64,000 nt of DNA from an uncultured Candidatus Saccharibacteria bacterium (GTDB taxonomy: Bacteria > Patescibacteriota > Saccharimonadia > Saccharimonadales > Saccharimonadaceae). Positions 18,024 to 26,379 of this stretch are shown here, in pieces. The number at the start of each line of letters is the position of its first letter. The first letter of the stretch is position 1. Made by a program: the position numbers and the translations under genes. The notes below the pieces were generated by a model. That model was given only the letters and a program-made list of their open reading frames with translations, ran no database searches and was not told where the DNA came from. Where the stretch lies: contig CAMCBN010000001.1 of assembly GCA_945873065.1 (NCBI GenBank), positions 186,001-250,000 on the forward strand, read 5' to 3'.

Positions 18024-18938
18024 ATGTTTGAAGAAATTATTATGAAGCCGATTTTTAATGCCCTTTTACTGCTGTATAGCTTGATTCCGGGTGGTGATTT
18101 CGGTATAGCGGTAATATTGTTTACTATTATCATCCGTATGTTGCTGTATCCTTTAGTAAAAGGACAGCTACATCAGGGTAGATTGATGCGTAAATTGCAG
18201 CCAGAGCTGGTGAAAATTAAAAAAGCCGCCAAAGGCAACCGTCAAGTTGAGGCGATGCAGCAGATGGAATTATACAAGCGATACGGTGTGAAACCGCTTC
18301 GTTCGATGGGCACGATTGTCATTCAGTTGCCTGTTATGATCGGGCTATACCAGGTGATCATGATCATCACACTGCAGCGCGATCAGGTGGCGCGATATAT
18401 ATACGAGCCATTGCGCAATATCGACGCGATTAAATCGATCATCGATAACCCAGCAAATTTCAATCATACTATGCTTGGTTTCATTGATATTACCAAGTCG
18501 GCTGTCAGCTCATCTGGAGTGGTGCCAGCATTAGTGCTATTAGCCGTAGTTTCAGCGATCACTCAGTATATTATATCCAAACAGGTCGCGCCTACTAGCA
18601 AAAATACTAAGCGGGTTCGTGACATAATGAAAGAGACGGCTGCAGGCAAAGAGGCTGATCCAAATGAAATGTCTGCCGCTATGATGCGTAACATGATGAA
18701 TTTCATGCCAGTGATGATGTTCTTTATCATGATGGGATTGCCAGGAGCACTAGCGTTGTACTATACCGTGTCAAACCTGGTGGCTGTAGCTCAGCAACAT
18801 TATATTTTGCGAAAAGATATCGACGAACTTGACGAGATAGCTAGTGAAGTCAAACCAGCAGCGCGTGTACATAAAAAGTCATCACGAGTCGCATCGGCTA
18901 AAGAAGCACGAATTACACGAATAAAAGCCAAAGAGTAG
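18024..18938 (+). CDS. yidC: Membrane protein insertase YidC/Oxa1
   Basis: The 304-residue protein is the short, Gram-positive-like form of YidC without the large periplasmic domain. Hydrophobic segments lie near residues 8-40, 95-120, 165-190 and 220-255. The cytoplasmic loop LRPxL-like region (RLMRKLQPELVKIKKAAKGN) and GTIVIQLPVMIGLYQ are typical. It inserts and folds inner-membrane proteins. A Shine-Dalgarno TGGAGAG is present, and the tail is highly basic. It follows rnpA, as in most bacteria. Confidence 0.94.
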   Translation: MFEEIIMKPIFNALLLLYSLIPGGDFGIAVILFTIIIRMLLYPLVKGQLHQGRLMRKLQPELVKIKKAAKGNRQVEAMQQMELYKRYGVKPLRSMGTIVIQLPVMIGLYQVIMIITLQRDQVARYIYEPLRNIDAIKSIIDNPANFNHTMLGFIDITKSAVSSSGVVPALVLLAVVSAITQYIISKQVAPTSKNTKRVRDIMKETAAGKEADPNEMSAAMMRNMMNFMPVMMFFIMMGLPGALALYYTVSNLVAVAQQHYILRKDIDELDEIASEVKPAARVHKKSSRVASAKEARITRIKAKE

Positions 18939-18953
18939 GGGAGGTATGTATCT

Positions 18954-19415
18954 ATGGATCGGCAACAGTCAGTAGCATTTGCACGGGAGTATTTGCAGAA
19001 TATCATATCGTTTTTTGGCGAGAATATTGATGTAATGGCGACTGATAATGGTGAAGTTATTAGTTTGCGAGTAGCATCCTCAGACATTAATAGTATTTTG
19101 ATCGGTCGTGGAGCTGATACGTTACGGAGTTTGCAGTATATAGTGGCATCGGCGTTGCGTACACAACAAGCAGCTATTGTGCGCGTAAATGTTGACATAG
19201 CTGAATACAAAAAACAACACGAAGAAAAACTTGCCCAAAAAGCACAAGGATGGATCGAGCGTGTCAAGGCAACAGGCGAGCCTTATACGGCACATCTGAA
19301 CCCAGCTGATCGTCGTGTAGTACATCAAGTGGTGGCCGACACAGACGGTGTTATGTCAGCTTCAGAAGGTGAAGGACGTGAGCGCCATATCATAATTAGC
19401 CCTGCAGAGAGTTGA
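18954..19415 (+). CDS. khpB: KH/R3H RNA-binding protein (Jag/KhpB/EloR)
   Basis: The 153-residue protein has a KH domain with the GxxG-like loop IGRGADTLRSLQYIVASAL at about 49-68, and a C-terminal R3H domain with LNPADRRVVHQVVAD and the end GEGRERHIIISP. KhpB/Jag proteins bind RNA and affect cell elongation and division in Gram-positive bacteria. It follows yidC by 15 bp with a strong GGGGAGG Shine-Dalgarno, the usual rpmH-rnpA-yidC-jag operon. The N-terminal Jag domain is not present as a separate block. Confidence 0.9.
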   Translation: MDRQQSVAFAREYLQNIISFFGENIDVMATDNGEVISLRVASSDINSILIGRGADTLRSLQYIVASALRTQQAAIVRVNVDIAEYKKQHEEKLAQKAQGWIERVKATGEPYTAHLNPADRRVVHQVVADTDGVMSASEGEGRERHIIISPAES

Positions 19416-19484
19416 TATTTTAACCAGGAAAAACATACGTTTTCCAAGTGGTTGAGTTTATAGTATACTCCGGTTTCGAAGTTA

Positions 19485-20612
19485 TCAGTTAATTCGTGAA
19501 ATTTTATTGTGATGTGTCAAAACATCCATATAAACAGCATGTGTTTGCTGAGCACAGCGTTCCCACGAGTATTTTTTTGCTTGTTGAAGTCCTTTAGCGA
19601 TGAGATTACGTCGTAGACCGGGTTGACTGAGTACGCGGTCGATGGCAGCAGCGATATCGTCGATATCCAACGGATCAAAATACTCAGCAGCATCACCCAA
19701 GATCTCTGGCATACATGAGGCATTACTTGATATGACAGGGGTGGTGCCATAGGCCATTGTTTCAAGTGGAGGTAAGCCGAACCCTTCCATTAGCGATGGA
19801 AAGACATATGCTGCTGCTTTGTTGAGAAGCCAATCGCGTTGTCCATCGGGCAAGAAGCCGGTGAAATGAATTTGTCGATAACCTTGTTGTTGGTAATAAG
19901 CTTGATTACGCTTCGCGTCTTCGCCTAGTCGACCCACAAAGACTAATCCCAGGTCTGGATAGCGGGTGAGTAGTGATTGATGTGCTGCTGCCAAGCGACG
20001 TAAATTTTTGTAATCTGGCTGTTGCCCAACGTATAAAATAAACCGTTTGAATGGTAGATCTAAATATGGTGTAAGTGATGAATGTGGTTGTGCCTCGCCA
20101 GCCTCATAGATGACTGAAATCTTTTCGTCTGGTATGCGACTATGGACTTGATACTCACGTTTCGTATTGTGTGAAATTGCGATAATATGATCGCTAGTTT
20201 GCCCGATACGACGAAATACCCAACGGCCGACTAGCTGTTTTAGATGAAAAACTAGCCAATTTTTGTCGGAATTATATGTATTAAGTAAGGTCATGTCATG
20301 AACGGTCGTGATATGCGGTCCTTTATAGAATACAGGTTGTTGTGGCATGCAAAAATGAACTAAGTCAGGATTGAGTCGTTCCAGATAGTGCTTGAAACCG
20401 ATCTGTTCGCCGAAAGAATAGTTGGCAAAATCAACAGTTCGTATAGTAAAGTTGGGATTTGTAGGCCGCCAGTAGGTGGCATCTTTTGTCGGGACGAGTA
20501 CGCTATATTGATTGACTGTATCTATTTGTTGTAAATATTCCAACAATTTAACAGCGTAAGTACCAGTTCCAGAATTAATAAATCGGACGTCGAGTGCAAT
20601 ATGATAAGCCAT
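19485..20612 (-). CDS. Glycosyltransferase family 4
   Basis: The 375-residue protein has a GT-B fold pattern: an N-terminal INSGTGTYAVKLLEYL, LILYVGQQPDYKNLRRL at the nucleotide-sugar domain, and the C-terminal PSLMEGFGLPPLETMAYG, the GT4 E-x7-E motif. It would transfer a sugar from an activated donor to an envelope glycan. The -10 TATAAT ends 7 nt before its ATG, predicting a leaderless mRNA. Donor and acceptor cannot be told from sequence. Confidence 0.85.
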   Translation of the reverse strand: MAYHIALDVRFINSGTGTYAVKLLEYLQQIDTVNQYSVLVPTKDATYWRPTNPNFTIRTVDFANYSFGEQIGFKHYLERLNPDLVHFCMPQQPVFYKGPHITTVHDMTLLNTYNSDKNWLVFHLKQLVGRWVFRRIGQTSDHIIAISHNTKREYQVHSRIPDEKISVIYEAGEAQPHSSLTPYLDLPFKRFILYVGQQPDYKNLRRLAAAHQSLLTRYPDLGLVFVGRLGEDAKRNQAYYQQQGYRQIHFTGFLPDGQRDWLLNKAAAYVFPSLMEGFGLPPLETMAYGTTPVISSNASCMPEILGDAAEYFDPLDIDDIAAAIDRVLSQPGLRRNLIAKGLQQAKKYSWERCAQQTHAVYMDVLTHHNKISRIN

Positions 20613-20619
20613 ACCAATT

Positions 20620-20645
20620 ATTATACACTATCATTATACACTATC
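20620..20645 (-). repeat. Tandem 13-bp duplication carrying two -10 boxes
   Basis: Read on the - strand, GATAGTGTATAAT occurs twice in direct tandem. Each copy carries TGTATAAT. The proximal copy gives the -10 of the GT4 gene, and the distal copy contains the stop codon of the GtrA gene. This looks like a recent duplication of a promoter element. Confidence 0.8.
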
Positions 20646-21050
20646 GCTTGGTCGCACAAAAACTATTCGTGCGTAAAGAATGTAATTCCAAGCCAATGAA
20701 AAACCTGTAGCGATAAGCTTGGTGATAAACAACGCGGAAGCGTGATGAGGTAAAAACAGTTCGACGACTGGTTGTAAAATATATATGACACCATTTTGCA
20801 ATACCCATAAGCCAAATAGCGTCACGATGATGAACAAAATTATCTGCCGGTGGATCGTTGTGTTATTTGCTTTGAAAGTATAATTACGATTCGCGAAGAA
20901 ACTAAAAACAAAGGCTACGCCAGTCGAAATTGTGTTGGCGGTTAACTTTGGTAATCCGATAGCGACAAGCCCAAACAATAGACCTATGTCAATCATGGTA
21001 TTGATACCACCGACTAGTGCAAAGCGAATAAATTGTCGTTTATTTTTCAT
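20634..21050 (-). CDS. GtrA family membrane protein
   Basis: The 138-residue product (from the ATG at 21050) has four hydrophobic segments and the GtrA pattern: FIRFALVGGINTMIDIGLLF at the start and VAFVFSFFANRNYTF after the second helix. GtrA proteins are thought to flip lipid-linked sugars made by a partner GT2 enzyme. The longer frame to 21128 overlaps the upstream gene deeply and lacks family similarity, so I use the inner start. It overlaps the preceding GT2 by 11 bp, so they are translationally coupled. Confidence 0.85.
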   Translation of the reverse strand: MKNKRQFIRFALVGGINTMIDIGLLFGLVAIGLPKLTANTISTGVAFVFSFFANRNYTFKANNTTIHRQIILFIIVTLFGLWVLQNGVIYILQPVVELFLPHHASALFITKLIATGFSLAWNYILYARIVFVRPSDSV

Positions 21051-21990
21051 GTTTTTTGCGGTCAGCTCGATGATGTTCTGCGATAAGATATGGCGGTCGC
21101 TGTTTCGTCTCGGCGAAAATGCGAGCAATATATTCTCCGATAATACCTAGACTAAGCAGTTGGATGCCACCCAGGAATAAAATCACTGCCATAAGTGATG
21201 AATAACCAGCGCCGGTCGGCACACCAAATATTGGTCGGATAAGCAAATAAAGAATATAGATAAAGGCACAGACAGAAATAACTACTCCCAAAACAGACGA
21301 CAAGCGTAGTGGGGCAGTAGTAAAACTAGTAATACCATCGACCGCGAGGTTAAGCAATTTACGATAATTCCATTTAGTCTCACCAGCGACCCGCGGGTCG
21401 CGGTCGTAGAGTAACTCTTTTTTACGATAACCAATCCAACTGAACAGAGCTTTGGTGTTGCGCTGTGACTCACGAAGCGAACGAAGCGATTCGACACAAC
21501 GTCGATCAAGTAAACGAAAATCGCCAGTGTCGCGCTGTATAGGGATACGTGTTGATTTTTGTAAAATCTTGTAATACCATTCGCTAGTCTTCTTTTTTAA
21601 CCAAGTCTCGCCAGTGCGACTCCGTCGGCGAGCATAGACATCATCATATCCTTCTTGCCAAAATGTAATCATTTGAGGGATTAACTCTGGTGGGTCTTGC
21701 AGGTCGGCATCGATGATCACCACAGCATCACCTGTCGCGTGATCAAATCCAGCTAACATCGCTGCTTCTTTACCGAAGTTACGTGATAAACCAATATATT
21801 GTATAGATTTGTTTTGTGTCTGCTCAATGGCGATAAGCTCTCGAGTGCGGTCGGTGCTGCCATCGTCGACAAACAAGAATTCGAAGTGGCAGGTTGATAC
21901 ATCTGACTGTAATGTAGCCAAACGCTCAAATAAGCGTGGCAGCACAGCCTCTTCATTATACGCAGGAATGATGAGAGTGATCTTTTTCAT
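21040..21990 (-). CDS. GtrB/DPM1-like glycosyltransferase family 2 with two C-terminal membrane helices
   Basis: The 316-residue protein begins KITLIIPAYNEEAVLPRLF, has the DGSTD motif near 44-48 and DADLQDPPELI (DXD-type) near 95, and ends with two membrane segments (about 230-255 and 263-290). This is the architecture of bactoprenol-phosphate glycosyltransferases, which load a sugar on undecaprenyl phosphate. Its GtrA neighbour fits the flippase. The promoter TGA-TATAAT ends 9 nt before the ATG. Confidence 0.9.
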   Translation of the reverse strand: MKKITLIIPAYNEEAVLPRLFERLATLQSDVSTCHFEFLFVDDGSTDRTRELIAIEQTQNKSIQYIGLSRNFGKEAAMLAGFDHATGDAVVIIDADLQDPPELIPQMITFWQEGYDDVYARRRSRTGETWLKKKTSEWYYKILQKSTRIPIQRDTGDFRLLDRRCVESLRSLRESQRNTKALFSWIGYRKKELLYDRDPRVAGETKWNYRKLLNLAVDGITSFTTAPLRLSSVLGVVISVCAFIYILYLLIRPIFGVPTGAGYSSLMAVILFLGGIQLLSLGIIGEYIARIFAETKQRPPYLIAEHHRADRKKHEK

Positions 21991-22000
21991 AATGCCACTA

Positions 22001-22016
22001 TTATATCATGATATAA
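22001..22016. promoter_or_regulatory. 16-bp perfect palindrome overlapping a -10 box
   Basis: TTATATCATGATATAA is a perfect palindrome. On the - strand it contains most of the extended -10 (TGA-TATAAT) of the GT2 gene at 21990, and it also covers the stop codon of sucD. It could be an operator, or just a by-product of back-to-back TATA-like sequence. Confidence 0.45.
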
Positions 22017-22863
22017 GAGATACGAGCCTAGAGATTGACTCCGCAGTGTGAGCACCAGCTTTCTCGAGAGCTTGTCGTTTCGCGTTGGCGTATTCGAGTG
22101 TGTTCGTGCCGAGAATAGCCCCCGCGTGTCCCATTTGAACACCGGTAGGTGCGCTGAGACCAGCGATGTATGCGTAAACAGGCTTATTAATATTTTGTTT
22201 AATGTAAGTGGCAGCGGTGGTTTCGCCCGTGCCGCCAATCTCACCTATCATGACTATTCTTTTTACAGTGGGGTCGTTTTGGAAAAGCTGAAGACAGTCG
22301 ATAAAACTACTGCCCCTCACCATATCACCACCTATACCGATGATGTATCTTTGCCCAAACCCTGCTGCACTTAGAAGGTTCATCGCTTCGTATGTCAATG
22401 TACCGCTACGGCTAACGATAGCAGTGTCGCCAGGAGTGGATAAGTTGGCGGGTATGATGCCTAGATTGTGGACACCTGGTATGAGCACACCGGGGCAATT
22501 TGGGCCGATCAATATAGATGAGCTAGTAGCTAATCGCTGCTTTATCTTGAGCATGTCATGAACGGGCACACCCTCGGTGATACAGACAATCAATGGGATT
22601 CGAGCATCGATTGCTTCGAAAATAGCTGTTTTGGCGTGCGGAGCTGGTACGAAAATAACAGATATGTCGATAGAGTACGTTTGTTGAATTTGTTTGATTG
22701 TCTTATAGACAGGTACATTGCCAAATTTTGTTACATCACGTCGCGATGTACCAGCGATGATATTTGTGCCGTATGACAACATATTTTGAGTGTGAAACGA
22801 ACCATTTTTGCCAGTAATGCCCTGAACGATAATATTCTTAGCGAGGAAATGTTGTGGTGTCAT
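22006..22863 (-). CDS. sucD: Succinyl-CoA synthetase alpha subunit
   Basis: The 285-residue protein has the CoA-binding Rossmann domain (IIVQGITGKNGSFHTQNML at the start, SRRDVTKFG) and the ligase domain with IGPNCPGVLIPG and GHAGAILG. His246 in GHAGAI is the phosphohistidine, at the same number as in E. coli SucD. With SucC it makes or uses succinyl-CoA coupled to ADP or GDP. The ATG overlaps the sucC stop by 4 bp (ATGA). No other TCA-cycle gene is in the window. Confidence 0.92.
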   Translation of the reverse strand: MTPQHFLAKNIIVQGITGKNGSFHTQNMLSYGTNIIAGTSRRDVTKFGNVPVYKTIKQIQQTYSIDISVIFVPAPHAKTAIFEAIDARIPLIVCITEGVPVHDMLKIKQRLATSSSILIGPNCPGVLIPGVHNLGIIPANLSTPGDTAIVSRSGTLTYEAMNLLSAAGFGQRYIIGIGGDMVRGSSFIDCLQLFQNDPTVKRIVMIGEIGGTGETTAATYIKQNINKPVYAYIAGLSAPTGVQMGHAGAILGTNTLEYANAKRQALEKAGAHTAESISRLVSLIS

Positions 22864-23918
22864 GAAATATCTCCTAAAATAGCTTCGAGGTTTTGTTGGA
22901 GGGTGATGTCGTGTTTGGCTAGAAGGTGTCGCGCTTCAGCTTCGCGGTTACCGGTCAGACGCACTGCCAGTCGAGGTAGATGCGGAATTTGCTGTTGTGC
23001 TGTGATGATTGCCGTTGCAACATCATCACAGCGTACGATACCGCCAAAGATATTGATAATAATAACCTTGATATTTGGCAATTTCATGATAGATTGAAAA
23101 CAACTAAGGATTTTTTCTGGCGTCGCGGTACCACCGATATCAAGGAAGTTAGCGGGTATTAGGCCTTTAGCAGTGATAGCATCTACTGTAGCCATTGCTA
23201 AACCTGCACCGTTAGCGATCGTTGCGACTGTACCTTCGTGATCGAGTACGACGAAATTATGATCGGCTGAATTATCTTCGAATTGCCAATCGGGATGACG
23301 AAAAATAGCCGTGTCATCGACAGTGATCTTGGCATCACCAGCGACGATCGAGCCTTGTTTTGTCAAAATAAGCGGATTGATTTCAAGTAATAGACAATCG
23401 TTGTTAATAAAACAACGGTAAAGTTGCGAAACAACATCTTGAAGAAGAAAAGATTTTTCATTGAGTTTGAGGTGTTCAGCTAGATCAATACATAATGCAT
23501 CGAATGATCGCGGATCGACGACTTGTCGGAAAAATGTCGTATTATCTTGTTCTTCTATTTCGACACCACCATCTTTGCTAGCCAAGAGTTCGATCTGGCC
23601 TTGCTCGCGATTAATATTAAACGAGATGTAAAACTCGCGGTCTATATCGATTACCTCTTCGGCGAGGAGTTTGCTGGGTAAAAAACCTTTGATGTCAAGT
23701 GAGAACAACTTACCGATGGTCGTTTTCAGTTTTTTAGGATCGCGTACTATTTGTACGCCACCGAGTTTACCTCGTCCACCAATAGGCACCTGTGACTTCA
23801 AAATGACTGGTGTAATGACAGAAGATAATGGATCGCCAAGCTCAAGCAACTGACTATGTGGTATCGTGAGGCCAGCTTTGGTGAGAAGTTGTTTTGCCTC
23901 ATATTCGAGTAAACGCAT
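22860..23918 (-). CDS. sucC: Succinyl-CoA synthetase beta subunit
   Basis: The 352-residue protein has an ATP-grasp N-terminal half (MRLLEYEAKQLLTKAGLTIP, then GGRGKLGGV) and the C-terminal ligase half with LLLEINPLILT and NIFGGIVRCDDVA. I start at the ATG at 23918: a good promoter (TTGCAT-17-TAGAAT) ends 7 nt upstream, and the family begins with M-x-L-x-E-Y-x-A-K. The in-frame ATG at 23954 lies inside the -35. It is slightly shorter than E. coli SucC (388). Confidence 0.92.
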   Translation of the reverse strand: MRLLEYEAKQLLTKAGLTIPHSQLLELGDPLSSVITPVILKSQVPIGGRGKLGGVQIVRDPKKLKTTIGKLFSLDIKGFLPSKLLAEEVIDIDREFYISFNINREQGQIELLASKDGGVEIEEQDNTTFFRQVVDPRSFDALCIDLAEHLKLNEKSFLLQDVVSQLYRCFINNDCLLLEINPLILTKQGSIVAGDAKITVDDTAIFRHPDWQFEDNSADHNFVVLDHEGTVATIANGAGLAMATVDAITAKGLIPANFLDIGGTATPEKILSCFQSIMKLPNIKVIIINIFGGIVRCDDVATAIITAQQQIPHLPRLAVRLTGNREAEARHLLAKHDITLQQNLEAILGDIS

Positions 23919-23925
23919 ATACACT

Positions 23926-23954
23926 ATTCTAGCGTTCGTAGGAGTTTTATGCAA
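23926..23954 (-). promoter_or_regulatory. sucCD promoter
   Basis: On the - strand TTGCAT (23949-23954) and TAGAAT (23926-23931) are 17 bp apart. The -10 ends 7 nt from the sucC ATG at 23918. The divergent cupin gene has its own TGA-TATGAT at 23968-23976. Confidence 0.65.
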
Positions 23955-23984
23955 AATTAAATTTTGATGATATGATTAAGTAAA

Positions 23985-24512
23985 ATGAAGAATGATATAA
24001 GAAAATGTTTGGCGAACATAGTGAAAGTAGCCAAAGACAAAGTTTCTCTGACTGAGGATATAGTACAATTATTAGAGGTGAATTCATTCTCGACTGTAGA
24101 AGTAAACACGAAAAAACCATGGGGTACATATATACGGCTTGACAATCATGACGCGAAACGATTTATGGATGTATTCTTTTCGGGCCCAAGAAATGGATTC
24201 GTTGGTGAGTTGAGCCCAAAATTTCTAATAGTAGAACCAGATAAGCGTTTGAGTTGGCAATACCATCATCGGCGTTCTGAGCTGTGGTATTTTGTAACGG
24301 ATGGCTACTATTATCGTAGTGATAATGATATACCAGGTGAAAAGAAACGCGCGCTAGCAGGTGACAGTGTGCGATTCCAGCAAGGTGAACGGCATCGCTT
24401 GGTTGGTGATGATCAGGTGACGATTGTCGCTGAAATTTGGCAACACACGGACTTAAACAACCTTTCCGACGAAAACGATATCGTGCGAATTCAAGATGAC
24501 TTCCAGCGCTGA
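23985..24512 (+). CDS. Cupin protein of the type II mannose-6-phosphate isomerase family
   Basis: The 175-residue protein has the PMI type II cupin pattern: VNTKKPWGTYIRL near residue 40, SPKFLIVEPDKRLSWQYHHRRSE, ELWYFVTDGYYY and GDSVRFQQGERHRL. In bifunctional ManC-type proteins this domain makes mannose-6-phosphate; here it is alone with an extra N-terminal helical part of about 35 residues. It may serve sugar-nucleotide supply. TGA-TATGAT ends 8 nt before the ATG. It runs tail-to-tail with the next - strand gene, with no gap. Confidence 0.75.
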   Translation: MKNDIRKCLANIVKVAKDKVSLTEDIVQLLEVNSFSTVEVNTKKPWGTYIRLDNHDAKRFMDVFFSGPRNGFVGELSPKFLIVEPDKRLSWQYHHRRSELWYFVTDGYYYRSDNDIPGEKKRALAGDSVRFQQGERHRLVGDDQVTIVAEIWQHTDLNNLSDENDIVRIQDDFQR

Positions 24513-25535
24513 TTATCGGCGCAAAAGTAATTTACGAAATTTTAGTAGGCCTGTCTGATTTGGTAATGGTCCCTTGTGGATAATGCTATAAATATAGTTA
24601 ACGGAAACTTTACGATTTTTTTGGATCGTGAAGCGCTTGATGTAGGCGGTAGGTTTGTGGGTGATCGAGGCAAAAATTCCTTTGAATGCTGGCCAGCCAT
24701 TACCATGACGGAGAGCACTGAAAAATAGTAGCCAATAAGTAACGAAAAAACGTATGCCGATCGACCAAAATAATCTACCAGGAACATTTTTAACAAAAAC
24801 AAGAGGTAGATTCTTGAATGTGTTAAAAACAGCTAGCCCAGGAACTTTGCCGCTGCTTGCACCGACCTTATGGTAGGCTATAGCTCTTGGAGTGAATCTG
24901 ACTTTCCAGCCAGCGAGTTGTGCTCGAAAACTGAGATCAACATCCTCATAATACATGAAGAATGCTTCGTCGAACATATCGATGTCGTCAAAAATTGTCA
25001 TGCGATACAATGCACCACCTCCCGTCGCACCGAAAACTTCATCAGGTCTGTTGGGGGCGTTTTTTGTAGGTTCGTCACGGTTACGTGGCCCAGGTAACCC
25101 CCAAGTAGTATAAAAATCACCCGTTGTATCGAGCGTTTTGCCATCTCGGCGTCGCATGATACCTGTCGTGATGCCAGCCTCGGGGTGGGCTAACAATTCT
25201 TCAACGAGAGATTGGCACCAATTTTTATCAGCGATCGCGTCAGGGTTAAGCACACCAACGTACTTATAGCTGCATTTCTGAGCATAATGTAGCCCGGTAT
25301 TAATACCGCCGGCAAAACCAAGATTGCGATCGTTTTGTAGAATGATAACATCGTCGGCTACTTGATGATTCGCCTGGTATGCCTTAAAACGTTTTATTGA
25401 ATCATCGTGTGAGTCATTATCGACAATCACAATGATTGGTACCAATGTTTGTCGTCGTAATGAATCTACACATTCGATCGTATCGTCGGCACTATTCCAG
25501 TTGAGGATAATGATAACAGGTCTGTCTTTTGTCAC
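24513..25535 (-). CDS. Glycosyltransferase family 2 (rhamnosyltransferase-like)
   Basis: The 340-residue protein begins VIIILNWNSADDTIECVDSL, has VIVDNDSHDDS and VGVLNPDAIADKNW (DXD position replaced by NPDA, as in WbbL-type enzymes), and GATGGGALYRMTIF, MYYEDVDLSFRAQLAGW. It likely adds a sugar such as rhamnose to an envelope glycan. The start is GTG at 25535, 6 nt after a TATAAT, so it is a predicted leaderless GTG start. Confidence 0.87.
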   Translation of the reverse strand: MTKDRPVIIILNWNSADDTIECVDSLRRQTLVPIIVIVDNDSHDDSIKRFKAYQANHQVADDVIILQNDRNLGFAGGINTGLHYAQKCSYKYVGVLNPDAIADKNWCQSLVEELLAHPEAGITTGIMRRRDGKTLDTTGDFYTTWGLPGPRNRDEPTKNAPNRPDEVFGATGGGALYRMTIFDDIDMFDEAFFMYYEDVDLSFRAQLAGWKVRFTPRAIAYHKVGASSGKVPGLAVFNTFKNLPLVFVKNVPGRLFWSIGIRFFVTYWLLFFSALRHGNGWPAFKGIFASITHKPTAYIKRFTIQKNRKVSVNYIYSIIHKGPLPNQTGLLKFRKLLLRR

Positions 25536-25541
25536 AATTGT

Positions 25542-25551
25542 ATTATATAAT
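25542..25551. promoter_or_regulatory. Palindromic bidirectional -10 (ATTATATAAT)
   Basis: The perfect palindrome ATTATATAAT provides TATAAT on both strands: - strand at 25547-25542, 6 nt before the GTG of the GT2 gene, and + strand at 25546-25551, 13 nt before the ABC permease ATG. One sequence therefore appears to drive two divergent, nearly leaderless mRNAs. Confidence 0.6.
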
Positions 25552-25564
25552 GGTACGCGAAACT

Positions 25565-26377
25565 ATGAAACTGTCAAATATATTTAGTCGCAAGAATCGG
25601 ATATTGTTGCGCGAGTTGGTTGTTACTGATTTCAAATTGCGTTACCAAGGGTCGACGTTAGGCTATGCTTGGAGTGTTTTAAAGCCGCTTTTATTGTTCG
25701 CGATATTATACATAGTGTTTGATCGGTTCATGAACTTTGGACGAGATATTGAGCATTTCCCGGTCTATTTATTACTCGGTATTGTGTTGTGGAATTTCTT
25801 TGCTGAAGCAACCAACCTTGGTATGCAATCAATCACTAGTAGAGGGGATTTGCTGCGTAAAGTAAACTTCCCACGCTATATTATCGTGATATCGGGAACG
25901 ATTTCGTCGCTCATCAATCTAGCCTTCAATATGATGGTAGTTTTGGTGTTTATTTTGATTAATGGAGTTCATGTATCTTGGCAGTCTCTTTTGTTCATAC
26001 CATTGATAATTGAGTTATATGTATTTGCTCTTGGCGTGGCATTCTTTTTGGCGGCATTCAATGTAAAATTCCGCGATGTCAGCCACCTATGGGAGATTTT
26101 CATGCAGGCAGCTTTTTACGCCACCCCTGTTATTTACCCAGTTTCAATGGTTATTCAGCGTAGTCAGCGAGCGGCCGAGGCGCTGTTATTATTTAATCCT
26201 GTAGCACAGGTGATTCAAGATATTCGCTATGTGCTTGTGACTCCGCAGAGTGTGACGACGTGGCAAATGACGACGGGATGGTTGCGAATAGTGCCATTTT
26301 TAATGATCGCCGTCGTAGTATGTGCAGCCAGTATATACTTCAGTAAGAAATCAAAAATGTTCGCAGAGGATATTTAA
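25565..26377 (+). CDS. wzm: ABC-2 polysaccharide exporter permease (Wzm-like)
   Basis: The 270-residue permease has six hydrophobic segments, starting after the amphipathic LLRELVVTDFKLRYQGSTLG (typical of Wzm/TagG) and WSVLKPLL. It would carry a lipid-linked polysaccharide across the inner membrane with the next gene's ATPase. I start at the ATG at 25565, because the earlier in-frame ATG at 25550 and TTG at 25529 lie in or before the predicted -10. Two nucleotides separate its stop from the Wzt start. Confidence 0.9.
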   Translation: MKLSNIFSRKNRILLRELVVTDFKLRYQGSTLGYAWSVLKPLLLFAILYIVFDRFMNFGRDIEHFPVYLLLGIVLWNFFAEATNLGMQSITSRGDLLRKVNFPRYIIVISGTISSLINLAFNMMVVLVFILINGVHVSWQSLLFIPLIIELYVFALGVAFFLAAFNVKFRDVSHLWEIFMQAAFYATPVIYPVSMVIQRSQRAAEALLLFNPVAQVIQDIRYVLVTPQSVTTWQMTTGWLRIVPFLMIAVVVCAASIYFSKKSKMFAEDI

Positions 26378-26379
26378 AT

